Part shown: one piece after another, positions 17,827 through 27,585 of the stretch | Numbering within the stretch: the first letter of the stretch is position 1 | Layout of the letters: each line of letters opens with the position of its first letter | NCBI RefSeq assembly: GCF_002939985.1 | Contig: NZ_MDFM01000031.1 | Location: 1-58,384, forward strand | Direction: 5' to 3' | From: Xanthomonas hortorum pv. cynarae | GTDB taxonomy: Bacteria > Pseudomonadota > Gammaproteobacteria > Xanthomonadales > Xanthomonadaceae | DNA length: 58,384 nucleotides | Position numbers and translations under genes: made by a program | Notes under the pieces: generated by a model | The model's database searches: none | Seen by the model: only the letters and a program-made list of their open reading frames with translations | What the model was told of the DNA's origin: nothing

Positions 17827-18794
17827 TCACTCGCCCACCGCCCGATGGCGGGCAGCAAACGCTGGCGCAGCACCAGTGCCGCCAGCGCCAACGTCTCATC
17901 GGCGGCGCGCAGTACGCCGCCCATGTTGATGAAACCGTGGATCATGCCGGGGAAGCTGTGCAAGGTGACTTCCACGCCGGCAGCACGCAGCCGCTCGGCA
18001 TAGGCGCGTCCTTCGTCGCAGAGCATGTCGCGATCGCCCACCACGACCAGTGCGGGCGCAACGCCGGCCACATCCGGCACCAGCATTGGCGAGACGCGCC
18101 AGTCCTGTGCAATGGCGGGGTCGGGCAACAGATGTCGATTGAAAAAGCGCACCGCCTCTGCGGTGAGCGGCGGCAGTCCGGCATTGTGCGATCGCGACGG
18201 GTACACGCCCGTGTCCTCGCGTGCATCGGTGAGCGGATACACCAACACCTGGCAGCGCAACGCGATCCCGGCGTCGCGCGCGGCCAGCGCTGCAACTGCG
18301 GCCATGGCGCCGCCGATGCTGTCGCCAGCAATGGCCAGGCGCTGCACATCGGCACCAACCACATGGGGCTGGGCCACCAGCCACTGCAGGGTAGCAATCA
18401 CGTCTTCCACGCCGGCCGGTGCGGGGTGTTCCGGCGCCAGACGATAGTCGACCGCAAGCAGCTGACAGCCGGCACGCGCAGCCAGTTGCCGGCAGACGTC
18501 GTCATGGGAGTCCAGATCGCCCACCACACCGCCGCCGCCGTGCACGAACAGGCAGGTCGGGGCGGGGCCGGGGGCAAGCTCGGATGGTCGATACAACCGC
18601 AACCGCACCGGGCCGGTAGCGGTGTCGGCGTGCAGATCGCGTACCTGCGCCATCTCCACGCGCGGGAAGCCGAGCTGCGCGCCGAGCGCACGCATCATCG
18701 CGCGCGCACCTTCGATCGGCAGGGTGTCCATGGCCGGTTGACCGGATTGTTGAAGCTGGGCAAACAGGCGCACGACATCAGGATCAAACGACAT
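17823..18794 (-). CDS. Alpha/beta hydrolase of the hormone-sensitive lipase family
   Basis: 323 aa. The oxyanion motif HGGGGVVGDLDSHD, the nucleophile elbow GDSIGGAMA and the acid region VVGDRDML with His in FPGMIHGFINMGG mark a GDXG-type esterase/lipase (Aes-like). No signal peptide is seen. Its stop overlaps the end of the convergent DUF2490 gene by 4 bp. It probably cleaves short-chain esters; the natural substrate is unknown. Confidence 0.9.
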   Translation of the reverse strand: MSFDPDVVRLFAQLQQSGQPAMDTLPIEGARAMMRALGAQLGFPRVEMAQVRDLHADTATGPVRLRLYRPSELAPGPAPTCLFVHGGGGVVGDLDSHDDVCRQLAARAGCQLLAVDYRLAPEHPAPAGVEDVIATLQWLVAQPHVVGADVQRLAIAGDSIGGAMAAVAALAARDAGIALRCQVLVYPLTDAREDTGVYPSRSHNAGLPPLTAEAVRFFNRHLLPDPAIAQDWRVSPMLVPDVAGVAPALVVVGDRDMLCDEGRAYAERLRAAGVEVTLHSFPGMIHGFINMGGVLRAADETLALAALVLRQRLLPAIGRWASD

Positions 18795-19151
18795 GACAGA
18801 CTCTCCACGGGGCTACCAAGGGACGAGCCTGCCAGATAGTTATGAACAATCACCATTAAATTTCATAAATAATTTCAATGGCGTTGCCTGATGGTTACCT
18901 GAGGCACGCCGCAGCGCTGCAAAACCCTTGACCGGCCTCGCATGCGGCAGCAAGAGCGGTGCCTGGCGGGCTTGTCCGACAGTCCACGCAATCAGCGTCA
19001 GCTGCTTTTTTTGCTGCGCCGCATCGCGTCTGCACGCGCTTGCATCGGCGCGCTCAGCGCGCACCGACACGTTGCCCATTAACAACGCACGCTGGCAGCG
19101 CCATGCCCGCCGCTGTCAGCATCGCGCCGCATAGGGCGCAACAGCCGCTTG
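18795..19151. other. Intergenic region without recognisable gene
   Basis: An AT-rich stretch (about 18838-18885), with AATTTCA twice, lies upstream of the esterase gene and may hold its promoter. The rest shows no credible frame or repeat. Confidence 0.4.
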
Positions 19152-20012
19152 CTAATCTTCGTCTTCCGCAGCCGCCTCGCGGCCTTGCTGACGAATGAGA
19201 TTTTCCTGGCGTGCGTCTTCGATCGAGGCACGGATGGCGCGCACGTCGGCGCGGTGGGTGTCGAACTTGAAGCGTCCGGTCAGCACGCTGTCCGGGCGCA
19301 GCTCGCCCTTTTCGAACAGCGCCCACATCTCTTCGCCGTAGTAGGTTTCCAGCAACTCCGGCGCAAAACGGCCCAGACAATCGCGCAGGTTGTGCACGTC
19401 GCGCAGCAGCATGTCGCGCGCGGCATTGTTGCCGGCGGCGCTGACCACCTGGGGGAAGTCGATCAACACCGGGCCCTCGGGCGAGACCAGCACGTTGTAT
19501 TCGGACAGATCGCCGTGCACCAGGCCCAGCGACAGCATCTTGACCACATCGCCGATCAGGCTGGTGTGGAACACGCGCGCCTGCTCCGGTTCCAGCTCCA
19601 CTTCGCCCAGCCGCGGCGCGCTGTGGCCGGCTTCGTCGGTGACCAGATCCATCAGCAGCACGCCGTGGAAATAGCCGCGCGGCTTGGGCACATGCACGCT
19701 GGCATCCATCAGCTGATAGAGCACCTCGGCTTCGGTGTTCTTCCACGCGGTCTCGGCTTCGCGGCGGCCGAACTTGGTGGCCTTGCCCATCGCGCGCGCC
19801 TGGCGGCTGCCGCGCACCTTGCGGCCCTCCTGGTATTGCACGCGCGCCTGGAAGCTGCGCTGCGCCATGTCCTTGTAGACCTTCGCGCACAGGATGTCGG
19901 CGCCTGTGCTGACCACATAGACGGATGCTTCCTTGCCGCTCTTCAGTGGTCGCAACACTTCGTCGATGATGCCGTCGTCGATCAGCGGTTGCAGGCCCTT
20001 GGGGGTTTTCAT
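19152..20012 (-). CDS. RIO-type serine/threonine protein kinase
   Basis: 286 aa, like PA4780-type bacterial RIO kinases. Atypical kinase motifs: SGKEASVYVV nucleotide loop near 25-34, CAKVYKD with the ATP lysine, LVHGDLSEYNVLV with catalytic Asp and Asn, and VLIDFPQVV with the metal-binding Asp. The acidic tail (AAAEDED) ends the protein. Bacterial RIO kinases are poorly understood. Divergent from the IclR gene. Confidence 0.9.
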   Translation of the reverse strand: MKTPKGLQPLIDDGIIDEVLRPLKSGKEASVYVVSTGADILCAKVYKDMAQRSFQARVQYQEGRKVRGSRQARAMGKATKFGRREAETAWKNTEAEVLYQLMDASVHVPKPRGYFHGVLLMDLVTDEAGHSAPRLGEVELEPEQARVFHTSLIGDVVKMLSLGLVHGDLSEYNVLVSPEGPVLIDFPQVVSAAGNNAARDMLLRDVHNLRDCLGRFAPELLETYYGEEMWALFEKGELRPDSVLTGRFKFDTHRADVRAIRASIEDARQENLIRQQGREAAAEDED

Positions 20013-20159
20013 GGACTAAGAGGACCGATCCGGAACAAACCAGCAGCGATTATGCGGCAAGCAGGGTGAAGCGATTACATGTCCAGGCACAAGCTGCGAC
20101 CGAGGGCATGCATCGGCGTGAGCGCTTACCATGCGGGAACCTGTCCAACCTGCGACCCA

Positions 20160-21020
20160 ATGCCCGAGCCCGCCGCCAGCCGACGCAAACGCCCCACCGC
20201 CGTGCCCGCAGTCGGGAGCGAACGCGGCCTGCCGCATGAGTTGATGCAGCAGATCGCCGCTGCCCAGGGCGACCCGGACTTCATGACCTCGCTGGGACGC
20301 GGGCTGGTGGTACTCAGCGTGTTCGCCCAGCACGCGCGCGAGGTGACGATGTCGCAGATCAGCCTGGAGACCGGCATCTCGCGCGCAGCGGTGCGGCGGG
20401 TGCTGCATACGCTGGCCAAGCTGGGCTATGTCGGCGAGCAGGGCCGCGGCTATGTGCTGCTGCCGCGCGTGTTGGGGATCGGCGGGGCATATGCGGCCTC
20501 TTCATCGATGACCGCGGCAGCGCAGCCGGTGCTGGATGGCTTGCGTGACCAGTTGCACGAATCCTGCTCGCTGGGTGTGCTGGACGGCGACGACCTGTTG
20601 TACGTGGCGCGCGCCGAGACGGTGCGCATCATGTCGATCGGGCTGCGCCCGGGCACGCGCCTGCCGGCCTACTGCACCTCGATGGGCCGGGTGCTGCTGG
20701 CCGCCCTGCCCGGCGACACCTTGCAGGCGTATCTGGAGCGCACCACGCTGCGCCCGCGCACCGACCGCACGGTGACGCAGGCATCGGCGCTGCTGGAGCT
20801 GCTGGCACGTACGCGCCGCGAAGGCATGTGCCTGACCGATCAGGAACTGGAGATCGGCCTGCGCTCGATCGCGGTGCCGGTGCGCAACCTGCGCGGCGAG
20901 GTGATCGCCGCGCTCAACATCGGCGCGCAGGCCGGACGCGTGAGCCTGCAGACGATGCAGACGCAGCTGCTGGAACCGCTGAAGCAGGCGGCGCAGCGGT
21001 TGGGGGCGTTGTTGAGTTAG
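20160..21020 (+). CDS. pcaR: IclR family regulator, PcaR/PcaU type
   Basis: 286 aa from ATG 20160 (an ATG at 20079 would add 27 residues). The winged HTH is at about 45-100 (EVTMSQISLETGISRAAVRR, then LGYVGEQGRGYVLLPRVLG) and an IclR effector domain follows (MSIGLRPGTRLPAYCTSMGR, LTDQELEIGLRSIAVPV). This subgroup regulates beta-ketoadipate genes in response to beta-ketoadipate or protocatechuate. A near-perfect PcaR-type site lies upstream of pcaI, 8.3 kb away, consistent with this job. Confidence 0.85.
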   Translation: MPEPAASRRKRPTAVPAVGSERGLPHELMQQIAAAQGDPDFMTSLGRGLVVLSVFAQHAREVTMSQISLETGISRAAVRRVLHTLAKLGYVGEQGRGYVLLPRVLGIGGAYAASSSMTAAAQPVLDGLRDQLHESCSLGVLDGDDLLYVARAETVRIMSIGLRPGTRLPAYCTSMGRVLLAALPGDTLQAYLERTTLRPRTDRTVTQASALLELLARTRREGMCLTDQELEIGLRSIAVPVRNLRGEVIAALNIGAQAGRVSLQTMQTQLLEPLKQAAQRLGALLS

Positions 21021-21036
21021 GGCTTGTCGAACACGC

Positions 21037-21963
21037 TCAGCGCGGCCGGCGCAGAAAGCCGACCACCGCATCCACCCAGGCGGCATGCGTGTCTTCGACA
21101 TGCGCCACATGGTCGGCGTGCGGCAGCGTGACCCAGCTGCGATCTTCGCTGTGCAGGCGTGCGTACAGGTGGGCGTTGTCCGGCTGGGTGGCAATGGGAT
21201 CGTCGACGCCCCGCAGCAGCAGCACCGGCAGCGTTGCCACCTGCTCGGGCTGGAAGGCGAACTGTTCCATCGCGCGCCAGTCGGTGCGCACCGGGTCGGC
21301 CGATACCGCCTGCGCAGCGTAGGCCGCACGCACGCCGGAGGGCGCGGCATTGGCGGTGATGAAATCCTCGCCGGCTGCTTCGACCGTGGTGCGTGCGCGC
21401 AATGGCTGCGCGGACGGTGGTGTTGCATCGGGAGCTGCATCGACATCGTCCGGAAAGCCGTACAGCACCAGCGCAGACAGCGCCTGCGGGTGTTGCTGGC
21501 CGATCAGCAGCGCCACCCGCGCGCCGTTGGAATAACCGAGCAGCGCCGGCGGCGGCAAGTGCGCGTGCTTGCGGGCGATCCAGGCCAGCACCTCGGCGAC
21601 GTCGGCCACCGCGCGCGCCGGTGTGTTCCAGCCGCTGCCATCGCGCGCACTGCCGCCATAGCCGCGCAGGTCCACCGCGTAGGCGGCATACCCGGCCTGC
21701 GCCAAGGCCGCGAGCACCGAGCGCGAATCGCGCGCTTCGCCGGGAACCTGCAGGTCGAAATTGGGCAGCGCACTCCAGGTGCGTCCATGCACCAGCAGGG
21801 TCGTGCCACGCGGTTGTGCCGGTACGCGCGACCACACCGCCAGCGTCTGGCCATCGTCGGCGCGAACCTGCGACAACTGCGTGCCCGGTCCGGGATGCGG
21901 CTGTGCCTGCAGCGCACAGGTGGCGAGCAGCAGCATCAGCAGGCAGGCGATGCGCAAGGTCAT
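21037..21963 (-). CDS. Secreted alpha/beta fold hydrolase
   Basis: 308 aa. A signal peptide (MTLRIACLLMLLLATCALQA) precedes an alpha/beta hydrolase domain with TTLLVHGRTWS, DLRGYGGSARDGS, the nucleophile elbow GYSNGARVAL (Ser near 145), LRGVDDPIA and HADHVAHVEDTH holding the Asp and His. Start at 21963; the upstream open frame to 22317 is unlikely to be coding. Placed between pcaR and pcaC but without a known pathway role; a periplasmic esterase for aromatic esters is a guess. Confidence 0.85.
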   Translation of the reverse strand: MTLRIACLLMLLLATCALQAQPHPGPGTQLSQVRADDGQTLAVWSRVPAQPRGTTLLVHGRTWSALPNFDLQVPGEARDSRSVLAALAQAGYAAYAVDLRGYGGSARDGSGWNTPARAVADVAEVLAWIARKHAHLPPPALLGYSNGARVALLIGQQHPQALSALVLYGFPDDVDAAPDATPPSAQPLRARTTVEAAGEDFITANAAPSGVRAAYAAQAVSADPVRTDWRAMEQFAFQPEQVATLPVLLLRGVDDPIATQPDNAHLYARLHSEDRSWVTLPHADHVAHVEDTHAAWVDAVVGFLRRPR

Positions 21964-22181
21964 GAGTAATCCCTTTGGGAAGTGATGTCCGATAGCGGCC
22001 ATCTTGCCTGCGATGCTTGGCGGGTTGCGAGTGGCACATGCCGATTCCTGGCACTTATCGTGCCCACCTGGCGGCTGCGTAATCGTTTTTTGTCCGCTCT
22101 TGCTGCTCGCGCCTCGAGCACGACACACACACGTGGTTGCGCTGCCGGCATGCACAGCGTCTTCCGTTTCGGCTTCGCTCG

Positions 22182-22212
22182 GTCGCTTTGTCGCTTTGTC
22201 GCTTTGTCGCTC
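22182..22212. repeat. GTCGCTTT tandem repeat
   Basis: Three exact GTCGCTTT units and a partial fourth (GTCGCTCG), in the gap between the secreted hydrolase and pcaC. Confidence 0.8.
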
Positions 22213-22241
22213 GTCAGAGTGTCTGACGCGATGCGAGCGGC

Positions 22242-22628
22242 TCAGCCTTCGGCGGCCTGTTCTTCGAGAATCGGTTTGGCCAGCGCGAATGCGTGATTGG
22301 CCGCCGGCACGCCGCAATAGACCGCCGCCTGCAACAACACCTCCTTGATCTGATCGGGCGTGACGCCGTTGTTGCGCGCGGCGCGCACGTGCAGCTTGAA
22401 CTCTTCGTCATGGCCCAGCGCCACCATCATCGCCAGCGTCAGCAGCGAGCGGGTATGCGCCGGCAGGCCGTCGCGGGTCCAGATGCTGCCCCAGGCGTAG
22501 CGGGTGATCAGTTCCTGAAACTCTTCGGTGAACTCGGTGCGTGCGGCCAGCGAGCGGTCGACATGCGCATCGCCGAGAACGCGCCGGCGCTCGTGCAGGC
22601 CGGCCTGATAACGCTCGTCTTCGTGCAT
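22242..22628 (-). CDS. pcaC: 4-carboxymuconolactone decarboxylase
   Basis: 128 aa, typical PcaC size. It decarboxylates gamma-carboxymuconolactone to beta-ketoadipate enol-lactone. ITRYAWGSIWTRDGL, SLLTLAMMVALGH and HVRAARNNGVTPDQIKEVLL are family motifs. Last gene of the leftward pca operon, 73 bp after pcaD. Confidence 0.95.
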   Translation of the reverse strand: MHEDERYQAGLHERRRVLGDAHVDRSLAARTEFTEEFQELITRYAWGSIWTRDGLPAHTRSLLTLAMMVALGHDEEFKLHVRAARNNGVTPDQIKEVLLQAAVYCGVPAANHAFALAKPILEEQAAEG

Positions 22629-22701
22629 TGGATCTCTCTTGCTTAGGGAATGGTTGGAGCGGCCGTGCAGCGCAGGCGTGGCAGGCGTGTTGGCAGCTGC
22701 T

Positions 22702-23484
22702 TTAGTCGGCCTGGAGAAAGCGCAGCACGATGTCGTTGAACGCGGCCGGCGATTCCAGATTGCAGATATGCCGGCCGGGCACCTGCGCGTAATGGCCGTG
22801 CGGAGCGGCAGAGGCGATCTCGCGCAGATCGTTGGGCGTGCAGACCGGGTCATCTTCGCCAGCGACTGCGAGCAATGGCAGCGCCAGCGTGTCGAGCGCG
22901 CCACGGAAATCCGCATCTGCCACGGCCTGGCAGCAGGCGATATAGCCGTCCGGCGAGGTTGCCACGAACGCGGCCACGATCATCTCCAGCCGTTGCGCGT
23001 GGCTGATGGCAAACGGCGGGGTGAACCAGCGCTGCAAGGTGGTATCGACCAGTACGGCCAGGCCTTCGCTGCGCACCTGTGCGATGCGCGCGTTCCAGCT
23101 CTCGCTGCTACCGATCTTCTGCGCAGTGGCGCAGACCACCAGCCGCCGCAGCCGTTGCGGTGCGTGCAGGCCCAGCCACTGCCCGGTGAGGCCGCCGATC
23201 GACACGCCGCAGAAGTCGCTCTGATCGATCTGCAACGCATCCCACAGGGCCAGCACGTCCTGGCCCAGGTCGGCGACGCTGTAGGGGCCGGGCGGCGTGT
23301 CAGAATCGCCATGACCGCGGCGGTCGTAGCGAAGGATGCGGTAGTGCGGCGCAAAGGCCGCGATCTGCGTGTCCCACATCTGCAGGTCGGTGCCGAGCGA
23401 GTTGCAGAAGGTCAGCCAGGGGCGGCCTTCGGTGCCGTCCAGCCGATAGTGCAGGCGGTGCGTGGGCAACTGCAGATAGGCCAT
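22702..23484 (-). CDS. pcaD: 3-oxoadipate enol-lactonase
   Basis: 260 aa alpha/beta hydrolase that opens the enol-lactone to beta-ketoadipate. LRYDRRGHGDSDTPPGPYS near residues 50-68, the nucleophile elbow GVSIGGLTGQW (Ser about 96), AGEDDPVCTPN and GRHICNLESP carry the triad. It starts 14 bp after the pcaB stop, so it is tightly coupled. Confidence 0.95.
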   Translation of the reverse strand: MAYLQLPTHRLHYRLDGTEGRPWLTFCNSLGTDLQMWDTQIAAFAPHYRILRYDRRGHGDSDTPPGPYSVADLGQDVLALWDALQIDQSDFCGVSIGGLTGQWLGLHAPQRLRRLVVCATAQKIGSSESWNARIAQVRSEGLAVLVDTTLQRWFTPPFAISHAQRLEMIVAAFVATSPDGYIACCQAVADADFRGALDTLALPLLAVAGEDDPVCTPNDLREIASAAPHGHYAQVPGRHICNLESPAAFNDIVLRFLQAD

Positions 23485-23498
23485 CGAAGTACCTTCAG

Positions 23499-24848
23499 CT
23501 AAGAGGAAGAAGCGGCAAGCACGCGATCGATCCAGACCGAGGACATGCCGCGCCAGCTGTCCACATCGAACAGCGCCTGCAGTTGCACATGCGTGAGCAC
23601 CGCACTGACCAGTGCATCCTCGGCGAGCACCTCGCGCAGATGCCGCTGCTGCGCCTGCGCGCGTGCCACCGCCTGCTCCACCACCGCATGCGCCTGCGCC
23701 TTGCCGAGCTGCGCTGCGAGCGCGAACACCACCGCTTCGGCATACAACACACCGCCGTGGCTATCCAGATGCGCGCGCATACGCTCGCGGTCCAGTTCCA
23801 GATCAGCCAGGCACAACTGCATCTGCGCAAGACTTCCGGCAGTGAGGCACACGATCTGCGGCAAGGTCTCCCATTCGGCATGCCATTGCCCGGCAGCGCG
23901 CTCATGCGGCTGCGCCATCGCACTGAACAAGGTCGCCACCAGGCCGGGCACACGCGTGGCGGCGGCAATCGCGGCGACACTGGAGACCGGATTGCGTTTG
24001 TGCGGCATCGCCGAGGAGCCGCCCTTGCCGGCAGCGGCAGGCTCGAACACTTCGCCGACTTCCGATTGCATCAGCAGCACCACATCGCCGCCGATCTTGC
24101 CCAAGGTGCCGGCCAACAGGCCGAAGGCGCAGCCGACCTCGACGAGGCGGTCGCGCGCGGTGTGCCACGGCAATGCGGGCAACGGCAGCGCCAGCGTCGT
24201 GGCCAGTGCCTGGGCGACATCGAGGCCGCGCTCCTGCAACGACGCCAACGTACCGGCGGCGCCACCGAACTGCAGTACCAAGGCATCGCGCTGCAAGGCC
24301 TGCAGGCGGTGGTGCGCGCGCTGCAACGCATCCAGCCAGCCGGCGACCTTGAGCCCGAAGGTGACCGGCACCGCCTGCTGCAACAAGGTGCGACCAGGCA
24401 GGCCGGTATTGCGCTCGCGTTCGGCCAGTGCGGACAGATCGGCGCACAGGTGTTGCAGACGCGGTAGCAACAGGTCGAGCGCAGTGCGCAGCTGCAGCAC
24501 CGTGCCGGTGTCGATGACGTCCTGACTGGTGGCGCCCCAGTGCACCCAGCGCGCGGCTTGCGCATCGTGTTCGGCCACGCGCGCAGTCAGCGCCTTGACC
24601 AATGGAATGGCAGGGTTGCCGGCCAGTGCAGTGGCCTGCGCCAACGCGGCCAGATCGTAGTGCTGCACGTCGCAGGCATTGGCAATGGCCTGCGCGGCCT
24701 CGGCCGGAATCACGCCGCACTGCGCCTGCGCGCGGGCGAGCGCCGATTCGAACGCCAGCATCGCCTGCACACGCGCCGCGTCGTCGAACAACGCATCGCA
24801 CGCGGGCTCGCCAAACAAGGATCCCAACAGGGAAGACGTCGCAGTCAT
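23499..24848 (-). CDS. pcaB: 3-carboxy-cis,cis-muconate cycloisomerase
   Basis: 449 aa member of the fumarase/aspartase superfamily that converts carboxymuconate to 4-carboxymuconolactone. VHWGATSQDVIDT near residue 95-107 and the signature loop GGSSAMPHKRNPVSS are clear. ATG at 24848 gives MTATSSLLGSLFGEP; the 28-residue upstream extension is rejected. Ordered pcaG, pcaB, pcaD, pcaC in the operon. Confidence 0.95.
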   Translation of the reverse strand: MTATSSLLGSLFGEPACDALFDDAARVQAMLAFESALARAQAQCGVIPAEAAQAIANACDVQHYDLAALAQATALAGNPAIPLVKALTARVAEHDAQAARWVHWGATSQDVIDTGTVLQLRTALDLLLPRLQHLCADLSALAERERNTGLPGRTLLQQAVPVTFGLKVAGWLDALQRAHHRLQALQRDALVLQFGGAAGTLASLQERGLDVAQALATTLALPLPALPWHTARDRLVEVGCAFGLLAGTLGKIGGDVVLLMQSEVGEVFEPAAAGKGGSSAMPHKRNPVSSVAAIAAATRVPGLVATLFSAMAQPHERAAGQWHAEWETLPQIVCLTAGSLAQMQLCLADLELDRERMRAHLDSHGGVLYAEAVVFALAAQLGKAQAHAVVEQAVARAQAQQRHLREVLAEDALVSAVLTHVQLQALFDVDSWRGMSSVWIDRVLAASSS

Positions 24849-24965
24849 GCATGGCCTCTCTTGACGTGCGGGCAGCATGGCACCGATGCGCAGGAGTGCC
24901 AACTGGCATGCGCGGCGCGCACGCGCGCGCATCGCAGCATGGGCAAACGCGCAATGACGCTGCGA

Positions 24966-25529
24966 TCAATAATGGAAGAACACCGTTTCCGCATCGCCCT
25001 GCATGTGGATGTCCCACACGTAGTTGCCACTACCGCGCGATTGCGCCAGCAGCGTGGCGCGACGCTCGGCCGGCACCAGGGCAAGGATCGGATCGCTGCG
25101 CAGTTGCGGATCGTCGGCGAAGTACAGCCGTGTCGACACGCCGCGCAGCAGCCCGCGCATGAACACCAGCACGGTCAGATGCGCGGCCTGCAGCTTGCCG
25201 TCGGGCCCGGCGACCTGGCCTGGCTTGATGGTGCTGAAGGAAAAACATCCTTGCGCATCGGTCGGCACGCGACCCCAGCCATCGAAGCCGGGGTCGTGCG
25301 TTTCAAAGCGGGTGTCCGCGGCATGCGCATAAATGCCGGCCGCATCGGCTTGCCAGAGTTCCAGCACCGCGTCGGCCACCGGAGTGCCGGCGCCATCGAA
25401 GACACAACCGCTGATCTGCACCTGCGTGCCTGTGGCCTGCGCAGGTGCAAGCTGGTCGCGATACAGCGGCTCCAGCCCAAGCCGGTAATACGGGCCAACG
25501 GTTTGCGACGGGGTGGTGTGCAGGCTCAT
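24966..25529 (-). CDS. pcaG: Protocatechuate 3,4-dioxygenase alpha subunit
   Basis: 187 aa. Start TPSQTVGPYYRLGLEP and GCVFDGAGTPVADAVLELWQ are typical of intradiol dioxygenase alpha chains, which lack the iron ligands of the beta chain but shape the active site. It pairs with PcaH, whose stop lies 4 bp upstream of this start. Confidence 0.95.
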   Translation of the reverse strand: MSLHTTPSQTVGPYYRLGLEPLYRDQLAPAQATGTQVQISGCVFDGAGTPVADAVLELWQADAAGIYAHAADTRFETHDPGFDGWGRVPTDAQGCFSFSTIKPGQVAGPDGKLQAAHLTVLVFMRGLLRGVSTRLYFADDPQLRSDPILALVPAERRATLLAQSRGSGNYVWDIHMQGDAETVFFHY

Positions 25530-25533
25530 CGAT

Positions 25534-26262
25534 TCACTCCCAGACCGTTTGCTTGCGACCGCGCAACACGATGTCGAAGCGGTAGGCCAGCGCGTATTCG
25601 CTCACCGCGTTTTCCCAGTCGAAACTGGACACCATGCGTTCGCGCGCCAGCGCATCGTCCACGCAGTTGTAGATCGGGTCGTGCGCCAGCAACGGGTCAC
25701 CGGGGAAGTACATCTGGGTGATCAAGCGCTGTCCGATGCCATCGCCATGCAGCGAAAAATGGATATGCGCCGGCCGCCAGGCGTTGTAGTGATTGCGCCA
25801 CGGATACGCACCCGGCTTGATGGTCTTGAACGCATAGCGGCCGTGGTCGTCGGTGAGCACCTGGCCGGTACCGCGGAAATTGGGATCCAGCGGCGCATCG
25901 TGCCGATCGCCCGCATGTTGATAGCGGCCGGCCGCGTTGCATTGCCACACTTCCACCACGCTGTTGCGCACCGGCTTGCCGTTTTCGTCCAGCACGCGGC
26001 CGGAGACGATGATGCGCTCGCCCAACGGCTCGCCGGCAAAGCCGGCAGTGAGATCGGCGGCATGCTCGCCCAGCGTGAGCCGATCCAGTCGCGGCCCGGT
26101 GACTTCCGACAGCGTGACCGGGATGTCGATCGGCGCGCGTGTGGGGCCGCGCAACGCGGTGGATGCATAGGGAAGATGCAGATACGCCGGCTGCGTGCCG
26201 ATCCGGGTGCGGCGATAGCCAAGCAGCGGATCGATTGGCGTGTCAGAGCTGGGGTCGCGCAT
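25534..26262 (-). CDS. pcaH: Protocatechuate 3,4-dioxygenase beta subunit
   Basis: 242 aa catalytic chain that cleaves protocatechuate between its two hydroxyls. Fe(III) ligands are visible as Tyr in PGAYPWRNHYNAW (two tyrosines) and the two histidines in RPAHIHFSLHG. VLDENGKPVRNSVVEVWQ is the family core strand. ATG at 26262 (MRDPSSDTP) is preferred; the frame continues to 26313. Overlap-free but only 4 bp from pcaG. Confidence 0.95.
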   Translation of the reverse strand: MRDPSSDTPIDPLLGYRRTRIGTQPAYLHLPYASTALRGPTRAPIDIPVTLSEVTGPRLDRLTLGEHAADLTAGFAGEPLGERIIVSGRVLDENGKPVRNSVVEVWQCNAAGRYQHAGDRHDAPLDPNFRGTGQVLTDDHGRYAFKTIKPGAYPWRNHYNAWRPAHIHFSLHGDGIGQRLITQMYFPGDPLLAHDPIYNCVDDALARERMVSSFDWENAVSEYALAYRFDIVLRGRKQTVWE

Positions 26263-26376
26263 GCGGGATCTCCATCGGTTGCGCTGCGGCGCGGTCGAGA
26301 ATGCTGGCGTCAACGCTGCAAGCGTCGAGAACGCTATGGGTGTGCGGTAACGGCAGCGGTGGTTGCAACGGGCGCA

Positions 26377-27585
26377 CTACACGCGCTCGATCGCCAGCGC
26401 CACGCCCTGCCCCACGCCGATACACATGCTGGCCAGGCCAAGCCGTCCGTTGCTGGCTTCCAGTTGCCGCAGCAAGGTCAACGCCAGCCGCGCGCCGCTC
26501 ATCCCCAATGGGTGGCCGAGTGCGATGGCGCCGCCGTTGGCGTTGACGTGCGGCGCATCGTCGGCCAGCCCGAACGCGCGCGTGCAAGCCAGTGCCTGCG
26601 CGGCGAAGGCTTCGTTGAGTTCGATCGCATCGAACTGCTCGATGGTCAGGCCCAACCGCGCCAGCAAGCGCTGCGTGGCCGGCACCGGGCCGATCCCCAT
26701 GAAGGCCGGCTCCACACCCGCCGAGGCGAAGCCGAGCACGCGTGCGCGCGGGGTCAGCCCATGCGTCTGCACCGCCTGCGCGGAGGCCAGCAACAAGGCG
26801 GCAGCGCCATCGTTGAGGCCCGAGGCATTGCCGGCAGTCACCGTGCCAGGCTGGCGGAAGACCGGCTTGAGCTTGGCCAGCATCTCGGCGGTGGTATTCG
26901 GGCGCGGGGGCTCGTCGCGATCGACAGCGGTTGCTTCGCCACCTTTGCGTGGGGCCACGGTCACCGGCGTGATTTCTCCATCGAAGAACCCGGCCGCCTG
27001 TGCAGCGGCAACGCGTTGCTGACTGCGCAATGCAAAGGCATCCTGGTCTTCGCGCGCGATGGCATGGCGCTGCGCCACGTTCTCTGCGGTTTCGCCCATC
27101 AACTCCACGCCGTAGGCGCCCTGCAGACGCGGATTGACGAAACGCCAGCCCATCGTGGTGTCCTCCAGCTTTTGCGAGCGGGCGAAGGCGCCCTCGGCCT
27201 TGCCCATCACCCATGGCGCGCGCGTCATCGATTCGACCCCGCCAGCGATCGCCAGCCCCAGTTCGCCGGCGCGGATGCCGCGCGCCACCGTGCCGATCGC
27301 ATCCAGCCCGGACCCGCACAGGCGATTGAGCGTGCTACCCGGCACCGAAGACGGTAATCCCGCCAGCAACAGACTCATGCGCGCGACATTGCGATTGTCT
27401 TCGCCGGCCTGGTTTGCGCAGCCCAGATACACGTCTTCGATCAGCGCAGGTTCCAGTTGCGGATGACGCGCCATCAACGCGGCGATCGGTACCGCGCCCA
27501 GGTCGTCGGCACGCACGCTGGCCAGGGCGCCGCCGTAACGGCCGATCGGCGTGCGGATGCCATCGATCAGATAGACCTCGCTCAT
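26377..27585 (-). CDS. pcaF: 3-oxoadipyl-CoA thiolase
   Basis: 402 aa thiolase that splits beta-ketoadipyl-CoA into succinyl-CoA and acetyl-CoA, the end of the pathway. The acyl-accepting Cys is in [13 protein letters not shown] near residue 90, the catalytic His in [16 protein letters not shown] and the second Cys in [12 protein letters not shown] at 27585 overlaps the pcaJ stop (ATGA), so translation is coupled. Confidence 0.96.
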   Translation of the reverse strand: MSEVYLIDGIRTPIGRYGGALASVRADDLGAVPIAALMARHPQLEPALIEDVYLGCANQAGEDNRNVARMSLLLAGLPSSVPGSTLNRLCGSGLDAIGTVARGIRAGELGLAIAGGVESMTRAPWVMGKAEGAFARSQKLEDTTMGWRFVNPRLQGAYGVELMGETAENVAQRHAIAREDQDAFALRSQQRVAAAQAAGFFDGEITPVTVAPRKGGEATAVDRDEPPRPNTTAEMLAKLKPVFRQPGTVTAGNASGLNDGAAALLLASAQAVQTHGLTPRARVLGFASAGVEPAFMGIGPVPATQRLLARLGLTIEQFDAIELNEAFAAQALACTRAFGLADDAPHVNANGGAIALGHPLGMSGARLALTLLRQLEASNGRLGLASMCIGVGQGVALAIERV